The notes under the pieces were generated by a model that searched no databases, was not told the DNA's origin, and saw nothing but the letters and a program-made list of their open reading frames with translations. A stretch of 8,399 bases of DNA from Bacteroidales bacterium. GTDB lineage: Bacteria; Bacteroidota; Bacteroidia; Bacteroidales; GCA-2748055. Below are positions 1-5,499 of the stretch, piece by piece. Made by a program: the position numbers and the translations under genes. The stretch spans positions 1 to 8,399 of the forward strand of contig JAGLTY010000075.1 of the NCBI GenBank assembly GCA_023135025.1, in the 5' to 3' direction. Within the stretch, counting starts at the first letter, position 1. Each line of letters opens with the position of its first letter.

Positions 1-480
1 GTTTTCAAGCGCCCAGGCAATATCATCCTCCGAAGAGATTATCACTTTCAGTTCATCTGCTTCAGGGAAAATTGCATCCACCGGTGGGGCATTCTTCTTG
101 GGCGAGAGACAGATCCAGTCCCATGTTCCACTGAGCTGATAGGCCCCGCTGGTCTCCAGGAAGGTCTCTATCCCCTGCTCCTTCAAAATACCGGTCAGGT
201 AATCCATATTGACCATCAAAGGCTCTCCGCCCGTTACAACCACCGCAGCGGCCGGATACTCCAGCACATGTTCGATAATCTGATCCGCCGGCACCACCGG
301 GTGGAGCGAAGGGTTCCACGAAAACTTCGTATCGCACCAGCTACATCCCACATCGCACCCTCCTACCCGGATAAAGTAGGCCGCTTTCCCCGTATGATAA
401 CCTTCCCCCTGGATGGTATAGAACTCCTCCACCAGCGGAATCTTTCTTCCACCCTCAAATATCTGTTGATCGAAATCCAT
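1..480 (-). CDS. queE: 7-carboxy-7-deazaguanine synthase QueE (3' end outside window)
   Basis: Radical SAM enzyme that converts 6-carboxy-5,6,7,8-tetrahydropterin to 7-carboxy-7-deazaguanine in the preQ0/queuosine tRNA-modification pathway; cytoplasmic. The 160 visible residues show, in order: the family N-terminal motif FYTIQGEGYHTGKAAYFIR (20-38), with the substrate-binding QGEG; the iron-sulphur cluster motif GGCDVGCSWCDT, in which C42, C46 and C49 form Cx3Cx2C; the SAM-binding TGGEP (83-87); ETSG (109-112); and LSPKK (125-129). QueE proteins are usually about 200-240 residues, so roughly the last quarter lies beyond the left edge. The ATG at 480 is the first possible start because an in-frame TAA lies two codons upstream. 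The gene is divergent from the oxidoreductase at 611 and has its own predicted promoter. Identity is seen directly from motifs; the queuosine role is family knowledge. Confidence 0.95.
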   Translation of the reverse strand, partial: MDFDQQIFEGGRKIPLVEEFYTIQGEGYHTGKAAYFIRVGGCDVGCSWCDTKFSWNPSLHPVVPADQIIEHVLEYPAAAVVVTGGEPLMVNMDYLTGILKEQGIETFLETSGAYQLSGTWDWICLSPKKNAPPVDAIFPEADELKVIISSEDDIAWALEN

Positions 481-504
481 TGATTATCTTCCCAAGTTTG
501 ATTG

Positions 505-536
505 CAAAGGTAATGAACAAACCTTAACGACCCGAA
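505..536 (-). promoter_or_regulatory. Predicted Bacteroidetes-type promoter of queE
   Basis: On the minus strand, TACCTTTG (505-512) matches the Bacteroidetes -7 consensus TAnnTTTG exactly. TTCG (533-536) lies 20 nt further upstream, one base from the -33 consensus TTTG and at the expected spacing. Transcription would start near 499-501, giving a leader of about 20 nt before the ATG at 480. Prediction from consensus only. Confidence 0.6.
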
Positions 537-547
537 CCACCCAGCTT

Positions 548-582
548 AAAAAGAGCCTGCTTCTGCAGGATCACTCTTTTTT
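548..582. terminator. Terminator-like hairpin between divergent genes
   Basis: Inner stem CCTGC (556-560) / GCAGG (565-569) closes a TTCT loop. Outer arms AAAAAGAG (548-555) / CTCTTTTT (574-581) pair across a 4-nt ATCA bulge on the 3' side. Because the outer stem is A-rich on one side and T-rich on the other, it resembles a bidirectional intrinsic terminator. It is oddly placed: queE (minus) and the oxidoreductase (plus) both point away from it. It may insulate the two promoters, act as an attenuator in the leader of the oxidoreductase, or be a relic. Confidence 0.5.
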
Positions 583-610
583 GTTAATTTGGTCAACTAA
601 AATCATGCTC

Positions 611-1648
611 ATGAATCCAATAAACACAGCACTCTGCTCCTATGGAATGTCGGGAGTGGTCTTCCACGGTCCGCTGCTTGAAGCACATTCCGGATATAAA
701 ATAGGCAAGATCCTGGAGAGAAACCGGAACGATTCAAAGGGAAAACATCAGGGAGCCCAACTGGTCAGGAATTTTGATGCCCTGATCAATGATCCTTCCA
801 TCGAGCTGGTGGTAGTCAACACCCCCGATCACCTCCACATGGATATGGCCCCCCGGGCCATGAAGGCCGGCAAGCATGTGGTGGTAGAGAAACCCTTCAC
901 TCTGAAAGCAAGTGATGCAGATCAGCTGATAGATCTGGCTGAAAAACAGGGTGTAATACTAAGTGTATTTCAAAACAGGCGTTGGGATGGCGTTTACCTC
1001 ACCGTACAGGAGGTGATACGTTCCGGCAAACTGGGACGCCTGGTCGATTTTGAAGTCCATTTCGACCGCTTCCGGAACTACGTAAAAGAGTCGTGGAAGG
1101 ACCAGGCCAATGGTACAGGCACTCTCTACAACCTGGGATCGCACCTGGTGGATCAGGCCCTGAACCTGTTCGGAATGCCCGACAGATTGTTCTGTGATAC
1201 CCGCATGCTGCGGGACGGGGCCAAGACCGACGACAGTTATGACCTCTTCCTGCACTATCCCGAATTTAAATGCATGCTACGGTCCAGCTACCTGGTAAAG
1301 GAGCCGGGTCCCAGTTTTATGCTCCATGGGACAGAGGGAAGCTTCCTGGCCTGGGGTTCCGATCCTCAGGAGCGGGATCTGAAAGCCGGAATTGTCCCCG
1401 GATCGAAAGGATGGGGGGTGGACCCGACGTTCAGCCACGCAAAAATCCACACCGATATTGAAGGAGAACACCTGGAGGGTGATTATCCCCTATTGTCCGG
1501 CAACTACCTTGCCTACTATGACAATGTCTATGAAGCCATACGGAACAACGCCCCGCTGGCAGTCACTGCCCAACAGGCAAGAGATGTAATCAGGATCATC
1601 GAAGCTGCCTATAAAAGCAGCCATAAAGGCGAAGTGGTGCGGTTTTGA
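611..1648 (+). CDS. Gfo/Idh/MocA family NAD(P)-dependent oxidoreductase, IolW/YdgJ-like
   Basis: Predicted cytoplasmic NAD(P)-dependent dehydrogenase acting on a sugar or polyol such as an inositol; the substrate cannot be read from sequence. With the ATG at 611 as residue 1 (345 aa, normal for the family), the nucleotide-binding turn is SYGMSG (10-15), with Ser in place of the first Gly of GxGxxG. It is followed by VNTPDHLH (69-76), the EKPF motif with catalytic-type Lys94 (93-96), QNRRWDG (121-127), which points to the YvaA(IolW)/YdgJ group, and YNLGSH (173-178). The last is the usual DxxxH catalytic motif, here with Asn174 and His178. The C-terminal domain ends in VTAQQARDVIRIIEAAYKS, also typical. 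In-frame upstream starts exist (TTG 581, ATG 605), but 611 best fits the short N-terminus of relatives. A weak -7-like box, TTAATTTG (584-591), has one mismatch. The gene stands alone on its strand. Confidence 0.88.
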   Translation: MNPINTALCSYGMSGVVFHGPLLEAHSGYKIGKILERNRNDSKGKHQGAQLVRNFDALINDPSIELVVVNTPDHLHMDMAPRAMKAGKHVVVEKPFTLKASDADQLIDLAEKQGVILSVFQNRRWDGVYLTVQEVIRSGKLGRLVDFEVHFDRFRNYVKESWKDQANGTGTLYNLGSHLVDQALNLFGMPDRLFCDTRMLRDGAKTDDSYDLFLHYPEFKCMLRSSYLVKEPGPSFMLHGTEGSFLAWGSDPQERDLKAGIVPGSKGWGVDPTFSHAKIHTDIEGEHLEGDYPLLSGNYLAYYDNVYEAIRNNAPLAVTAQQARDVIRIIEAAYKSSHKGEVVRF

Positions 1649-1672
1649 TGGTATCGCAAAATGCGATACCAT
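1648..1672. repeat. Perfect 11-bp-arm palindrome at the oxidoreductase stop codon
   Basis: Arms ATGGTATCGCA (1648-1658) and TGCGATACCAT (1662-1672) are perfect reverse complements around an AAA loop. The first base is the A of the TGA stop. It could fold as a strong hairpin and end transcription from either side (oxidoreductase on plus, higBA on minus), but there is no T-run after it on the plus strand. It may instead be a copy of a dispersed REP-like palindrome or a DNA-binding site. The palindrome is seen directly; its function is not. Confidence 0.75.
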
Positions 1673-1721
1673 GTTTATGGCCGTAATTTGTGACCTTAAA
1701 GATTCACACCAGGGGATCTAT

Positions 1722-2186
1722 TTAGATCATTGCTGCCCGACTTCCCTTTAAATATTCCTGGATTGAGGATATACTTAATAGCTTTTCTTTATTACCAGCT
1801 TCTAACTTTATTTCCTTATTTCCACTAAATAAAGATTCAAGAGGAATTCCTAAGTATCTGTTTAACAGGGTTATCATTTTCAAGGTTAAGGTCCTCTTTC
1901 CATTTAACACCTCTGATACCCTTGTCTTTCCCCCAAATAATGGAGCTATATCTGTCTGCTTTAAATTCATTTGCTCCATTCTAAACTTAATAGCCTCAAT
2001 TGGGTCAGGGGCATCCATCTGATGTTGCTCCCCCTCATATTTTTCAACTAACAATGATAAAAGCTCCAGCTCCTCTCCTTCTGAACTATCAGGTTCAATG
2101 GCTTTTTCAGAACTATTAATAAGACTATAAATTCTTTCACAAGCTTCATTATACTCCTGATCAGTCTTTAATACTTTAGTTCTCAT
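1722..2186 (-). CDS. higA: HigA-type antitoxin, XRE-family helix-turn-helix
   Basis: Antitoxin that binds and neutralises HigB and, by family knowledge, represses its own operon. 154 aa. The N-terminal half (1-60) is acidic and probably helical, the usual toxin-contact/dimerisation part in this branch. Residues about 63-120 form an HTH_3 domain with the HigA signature: MEQMNLKQTDIAPLFG, then RVSEVLNGKRTLTLKMI and LGIPLESLF. A lysine/glutamate-rich tail of about 30 residues follows. The ATG at 2186 overlaps the last 11 nt of higB, indicating translational coupling, and an in-frame TAA lies two codons upstream. It is the second gene of the operon, the reverse of most toxin-antitoxin loci and typical of hig. 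Base composition is much more AT-rich than the flanking genes, suggesting acquisition by transfer. Confidence 0.9.
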   Translation of the reverse strand: MRTKVLKTDQEYNEACERIYSLINSSEKAIEPDSSEGEELELLSLLVEKYEGEQHQMDAPDPIEAIKFRMEQMNLKQTDIAPLFGGKTRVSEVLNGKRTLTLKMITLLNRYLGIPLESLFSGNKEIKLEAGNKEKLLSISSIQEYLKGSRAAMI

Positions 2187-2487
2187 AACTTATTTTTTTA
2201 GCATCTATTTTATCATACTCCTCATGTGTACCAAACCACACAATAAAAACAATTTTCAATTTGTATTCAATATCAACGATTAATCGGTAATCATTGCCTT
2301 TTATATTAAAAACCACTCTTTTTGCACTTATAATACTGGCATTCCCGTATTTAGATTTCAGTTCATTTGCACTATTCCATACTGAGTATTTCACCTCATA
2401 AACCCATGCTTTCAATGGTTCTGTTGCCTGTTTGTATTTATTTAACTTACAATAATCTGAGAGTGTTCTCTCTTTTATAATTCTCAT
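2176..2487 (-). CDS. higB: HigB-type toxin (RelE/ParE superfamily mRNA interferase)
   Basis: Predicted ribosome-dependent mRNA endonuclease, the toxin of the HigBA pair (HigB_toxin family, the branch that includes E. coli YgjN/HigB). 103 aa, the usual length. Family hallmarks are the conserved start MRII, PLKAWVYEVK (24-33), RVVFNIKGNDYRL (57-69) and FGTHEEYDKID (85-95). The protein is basic. The ATG at 2487 is fixed by the conserved MRII start and by an in-frame TAA two codons upstream. It lies only 6 nt downstream of an exact -7 box, so the transcript should be nearly leaderless. It overlaps higA by 11 nt (ATGAGAACTAA). The reading frame is intact with no sign of decay, so the module is probably functional; toxicity itself is inferred. 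Confidence 0.9.
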   Translation of the reverse strand: MRIIKERTLSDYCKLNKYKQATEPLKAWVYEVKYSVWNSANELKSKYGNASIISAKRVVFNIKGNDYRLIVDIEYKLKIVFIVWFGTHEEYDKIDAKKISYEN

Positions 2488-2493
2488 ACATTA

Positions 2494-2501
2494 CAAAGGT
2501 A
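2494..2501 (-). promoter_or_regulatory. -7 promoter box of higBA
   Basis: On the minus strand this is TACCTTTG, an exact match to TAnnTTTG and identical to the queE box at 505-512. No good TTTG -33 box lies 19-21 nt upstream; the best is TTAC at 2522-2525. A weak -33 fits a promoter whose upstream half is occupied by an operator. Predicted transcription start is about 2488-2491, leaving 0-4 nt before the higB ATG at 2487. Confidence 0.6.
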
Positions 2502-2505
2502 AACA

Positions 2506-2529
2506 AAAGTTACCAAATAAGGTAACTTT
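2506..2529. promoter_or_regulatory. Probable HigA operator, inverted repeat
   Basis: Arms AAAGTTACC (2506-2514) and GGTAACTTT (2521-2529) form a perfect 9-bp inverted repeat with spacer AAATAA. It lies immediately upstream of the -7 box and covers the -33 region, where a bound XRE-type HigA would block RNA polymerase. A further half-site-like GGTAA occurs at 2498-2502, overlapping the -7 box. The repeat is seen directly. Binding by HigA is inferred from position and from the autoregulation known for hig operons. Confidence 0.6.
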
Positions 2530-2585
2530 AATTTGATTTAATAAATTACTCAAGTAATGGCTCAAACCTGTTGGCGGTAAAAACT

Positions 2586-4250
2586 TCAGGGGTCGGATGG
2601 TGCAGCTCGTCTAACTGTAAACAGATACCCGTCTTTTTCGAGAAGCACCTCCAGTTCCGGGTAGCGTTCCAGGTAGATATCCTTCTTATTTACCTTCATC
2701 ACAAAATAGGCATCGCGGTCCAGTTGCCCGGTCATCAACCGCTCAATGCTGTCGTCCTCCTCCCCGGGCTGCTTATCAAAGTAGAAGAGGTGTGCATAGC
2801 TCTTGAAGCCAAGCGTATTCACATAGACATCCTGTCCGCGCAGACTCTTATAGAATTTGATGGCTACCCTCTGATTATAGCCCTCCACCCTTTCTGTAAA
2901 GAGGGAGATGGAGGCAAATACAAACAACAGTACCACCAGGTGAAGGATCAGCATGCCACTCCAGTCTCTGCGGAGGATCTGTACAGATGCTACAATAACA
3001 CCAAGTATCAGGAACAATCCGACGAGCCATTCATAGCCGCTCCAGTGAACATCTCTTTGGAGTGCTTCTGCAGCAAACGGACCAATAAAGGAGAAGTTTT
3101 TGCTTAGCAACCAGTCGTAATGGTCAGTGAGTAGCGGGAAAACAATGGCCATACCAGAGAGGAACAGTGCGATCAGAATGATCAGTACCACCTGCCAGCT
3201 TCCAATCTCAATTTTCCGGTCGAGCCATTTATCCCACACCCAGGCAGCCAGAAAGGTCAAAGGGAAATATGCCAGGGAGCTATAGTGCAACAGCTTTGTG
3301 TTAACAATGGAGAAGATGATCAGCACCACCAGAAGAAGGATATACATCCACTGCCGAAACAGCCTTTGAAGCTCGGTATCCTCCGCCTTTTTGGTAATGC
3401 TTTTCATGGCAATCACCGACGCGGGGAACACCCCTATTAACAGCACCACCAGGTGATAGCCGAAAAATCCATCGTGTACACCGCTGTCGGACGAAAGCAA
3501 CTTCACCTGGTAGTTGAGAAATTCCCTGATAATCCCGAAATTTCCACTGGCAGCCTGGAACAGGAACCAGCTTCCTCCAACCAGGGCCAGTACCAGTATG
3601 AAAAGCACCACATGGGTTACAGAAGTGGATATTCTGAACCGCTTCAGTGTCAGGAATGCCACAAAACAGAGCAGGAAGATCAGCATGGCCACCGGACCCT
3701 TGGTCATCACAGCCAATCCGAAAAAAAGCGCCGAGAGAAGCACGTTCTTTAGCCGCGCTCGCTGCTTCTCAGGATCGAGATAAAAAATAAACCTTGCGAT
3801 TCCCATAAAAATAAAGAGGTTGAACCACGGATCGATGATTCCCGATCTGAAGAAAAAGAAGGGCAGAATGGCAGCACCATAGGAGAGGATCCACAACAGA
3901 CCAAATCGATGACCATATATCTTTCGCCCAAAGGAATAGAGCATCATCAGTGATACTATCCCGCAAAGCACATTGGGAAACCTGGCGGCAAATTCATTGA
4001 TTCCGAAGATTTTCATGGAGAGTGTCTGGAGCCAAAAAAAGAGCGGTGGCTTTTCAGGAAAAGGTTCAAAGTCAATCTGTACAGTCAGATAATCGCCCGT
4101 TACAATCATCTCCCGTGCCGTTTCAGCATAGTTGGTCTCGTCTGAATCGAACAGGTGAACCGAACCCAGAAAAGGTAGCAGGAATAGGGCTGCAATCACA
4201 ACAATCCCCGTATAAACAAGAATCCTTCTATATGGAATATCGGTCAGCAT
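2586..4250 (-). CDS. ArnT/PMT-like integral membrane glycosyltransferase
   Basis: Predicted GT-C fold transferase that moves a sugar from a polyprenyl-phosphate donor to a lipid or protein acceptor on the periplasmic side of the inner membrane (PMT_2/GT83-like). 554 aa. After a first membrane helix (about 9-31), the first periplasmic loop carries DSDETNYAETAREM (35-48), with the catalytic-type Asp37-Glu38 and the YAE signature, and EKPPLFFW (66-73), both hallmarks of the ArnT group. KGP occurs at 184-186 and LHYSSLAYFPL at 321-331. About ten or more hydrophobic segments run to roughly residue 450, followed by a soluble C-terminal domain (about 453-554) rich in charged residues. The ATG at 4250 is the first after an in-frame TAG. 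Donor and acceptor cannot be read from sequence, and no lipid A or glycan cluster lies alongside. It is divergent from galK, with 80 nt between the two start codons. Confidence 0.85.
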   Translation of the reverse strand: MLTDIPYRRILVYTGIVVIAALFLLPFLGSVHLFDSDETNYAETAREMIVTGDYLTVQIDFEPFPEKPPLFFWLQTLSMKIFGINEFAARFPNVLCGIVSLMMLYSFGRKIYGHRFGLLWILSYGAAILPFFFFRSGIIDPWFNLFIFMGIARFIFYLDPEKQRARLKNVLLSALFFGLAVMTKGPVAMLIFLLCFVAFLTLKRFRISTSVTHVVLFILVLALVGGSWFLFQAASGNFGIIREFLNYQVKLLSSDSGVHDGFFGYHLVVLLIGVFPASVIAMKSITKKAEDTELQRLFRQWMYILLLVVLIIFSIVNTKLLHYSSLAYFPLTFLAAWVWDKWLDRKIEIGSWQVVLIILIALFLSGMAIVFPLLTDHYDWLLSKNFSFIGPFAAEALQRDVHWSGYEWLVGLFLILGVIVASVQILRRDWSGMLILHLVVLLFVFASISLFTERVEGYNQRVAIKFYKSLRGQDVYVNTLGFKSYAHLFYFDKQPGEEDDSIERLMTGQLDRDAYFVMKVNKKDIYLERYPELEVLLEKDGYLFTVRRAAPSDP

Positions 4251-4330
4251 AGGACCCTAAAGTAGTAAAATTTGCTCCATTATGGATCAGATTTTTTTCC
4301 TACTTTTAGCGTTCCAAACTGGACAACGAT

Positions 4331-5494
4331 ATGAACACAGAGCAGCTTAAAGAGACATTCAGCAGTTTATACGGAGAGGGTGAAAATGAGATTCATCTCT
4401 TTTTTTCACCGGGAAGGGTGAACCTGATCGGTGAGCACACCGATTACAATGGCGGGTATGTATTTCCTTGTGCCCTCTCTTTTGGCACCTACCTGGTGGT
4501 AAGAAAAAACAACAAACGGCTGGTCCGTTTTGCCACCACCAATTTCGATCACCGGGGTGAGGTGAAGCTCGACGAGCCATTCGAGAAGGTGGGGAAATCC
4601 TGGATCAATTATCCTGTGGGTGTGCTCAACGAATTCCGGAAAACAGCAAAGGAGATCGAGGGTGTGGATCTACTCTACTCAGGTGACATCCCCAATGGTG
4701 CCGGACTCTCCTCTTCAGCCTCCATTGAGATGGTTACAGCCTTTGCCATGAACAAGATTTTCGGGTTTGGTTTTGACCGCATGGAACTGGTTAAAATGTC
4801 ACAGAAGGCCGAGAACAATTTTGTAGGTGTAAACTGCGGTATCATGGACCAGTTTGCTTCGGGGATGGGAGTCGCCGATCACGCCCTCTTTCTTAACTGC
4901 GACACCCTTGATTACGAGCGGGTTCCGCTGAAACTGGAGGGGATGAAGATCGTTATCGCCAATACCAACAAACGGAGGGGACTGGCCGACTCAAAATACA
5001 ATGAGCGAAGGTCGCAGTGCGAATCAGCTGTGGAAGCCATTCGCACCGAGAAAAAAATCAACCATCTGAGTGATCTGAACCTGGATGAGTTCAATGCCCT
5101 CTCCCACCTGATTCCCAACGAAACTGAGAAGAGAAGAGCCCGCCATGTGATCACCGAAAACAACCGCACACTTGGTGCCATTGAGGCTCTGAACCAGGGG
5201 GACGTTGAATTGTTTGGTCAGCTGATGAACCAGTCGCACGATTCACTTCGGGACGACTACGAAGTGACCGGAAAGGAGCTCGACACCCTGGTTGAGGAGG
5301 CAAGGAAAGTCGAAGGTACCATCGGCAGCAGAATGACCGGTGCTGGTTTTGGCGGATGCACAGTGAGCATCGTCAAAGAGGAGAACGTTGAATCCTTTAT
5401 CCGCGAAGTTGGAAAAGGGTACAGCGAACGAACCGGGCTCAAAGCCGATTTCTACGTGGCAAAGATTGGAGACGGATCCAAAGAGATTGTCTGA
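4331..5494 (+). CDS. galK: Galactokinase
   Basis: Phosphorylates alpha-D-galactose at O1 with ATP, the first committed step of the Leloir pathway; cytoplasmic GHMP-family kinase. 387 aa, close to E. coli GalK (382). All signatures are intact: the galactokinase motif GRVNLIGEHTDYNGG (28-42), with catalytic-type Arg29 and sugar-binding Glu35, His36 and Asp38; the phosphate-binding loop GAGLSSSAS (123-131); CGIMDQFAS (169-177) with catalytic base Asp173; and GAGFGG (337-342). The ATG at 4331 is the first start after an in-frame TAG at 4307. No galT, galE, galM or sugar permease is visible nearby. It converges on the GH3 gene, the two stop codons being 5 nt apart. A possible functional link with the GH3 enzyme through galactose release is only a guess. 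Confidence 0.96.
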   Translation: MNTEQLKETFSSLYGEGENEIHLFFSPGRVNLIGEHTDYNGGYVFPCALSFGTYLVVRKNNKRLVRFATTNFDHRGEVKLDEPFEKVGKSWINYPVGVLNEFRKTAKEIEGVDLLYSGDIPNGAGLSSSASIEMVTAFAMNKIFGFGFDRMELVKMSQKAENNFVGVNCGIMDQFASGMGVADHALFLNCDTLDYERVPLKLEGMKIVIANTNKRRGLADSKYNERRSQCESAVEAIRTEKKINHLSDLNLDEFNALSHLIPNETEKRRARHVITENNRTLGAIEALNQGDVELFGQLMNQSHDSLRDDYEVTGKELDTLVEEARKVEGTIGSRMTGAGFGGCTVSIVKEENVESFIREVGKGYSERTGLKADFYVAKIGDGSKEIV

Positions 5495-5499
5495 CCTGA

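Noticed and set aside
62..337. 91-codon minus-strand frame overlapping queE
   Set aside because: It is out of frame with queE, which carries all radical SAM motifs through the same bases.
1689..1708. TGTGA...TCACA resembling a CRP/FNR-type site
   Set aside because: The spacer is 10 nt instead of 6, it lies downstream of genes on both sides, and CRP-type sites of this form are not expected as such in Bacteroidetes.
2545..2558. Palindrome ATTACT-CA-AGTAAT upstream of higB
   Set aside because: Short arms in very AT-rich sequence, outside the promoter-operator unit, with no matching half-sites; likely chance.
2571..3107. 178-codon open frame on the plus strand over the 3' part of the glycosyltransferase
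   Set aside because: Lies wholly antisense to an intact gene apart from its first few codons, has no recognisable domain, and is best explained as a shadow frame.
4251..4330. Promoters for galK (TACTTTTA, 4301-4308, plus) and the glycosyltransferase (TACTTTAG, 4257-4264, minus)
   Set aside because: Each -7 candidate has one mismatch and neither has a TTTG at the right distance upstream. Promoters must be in or near this 80-nt gap, but I cannot place them with support.
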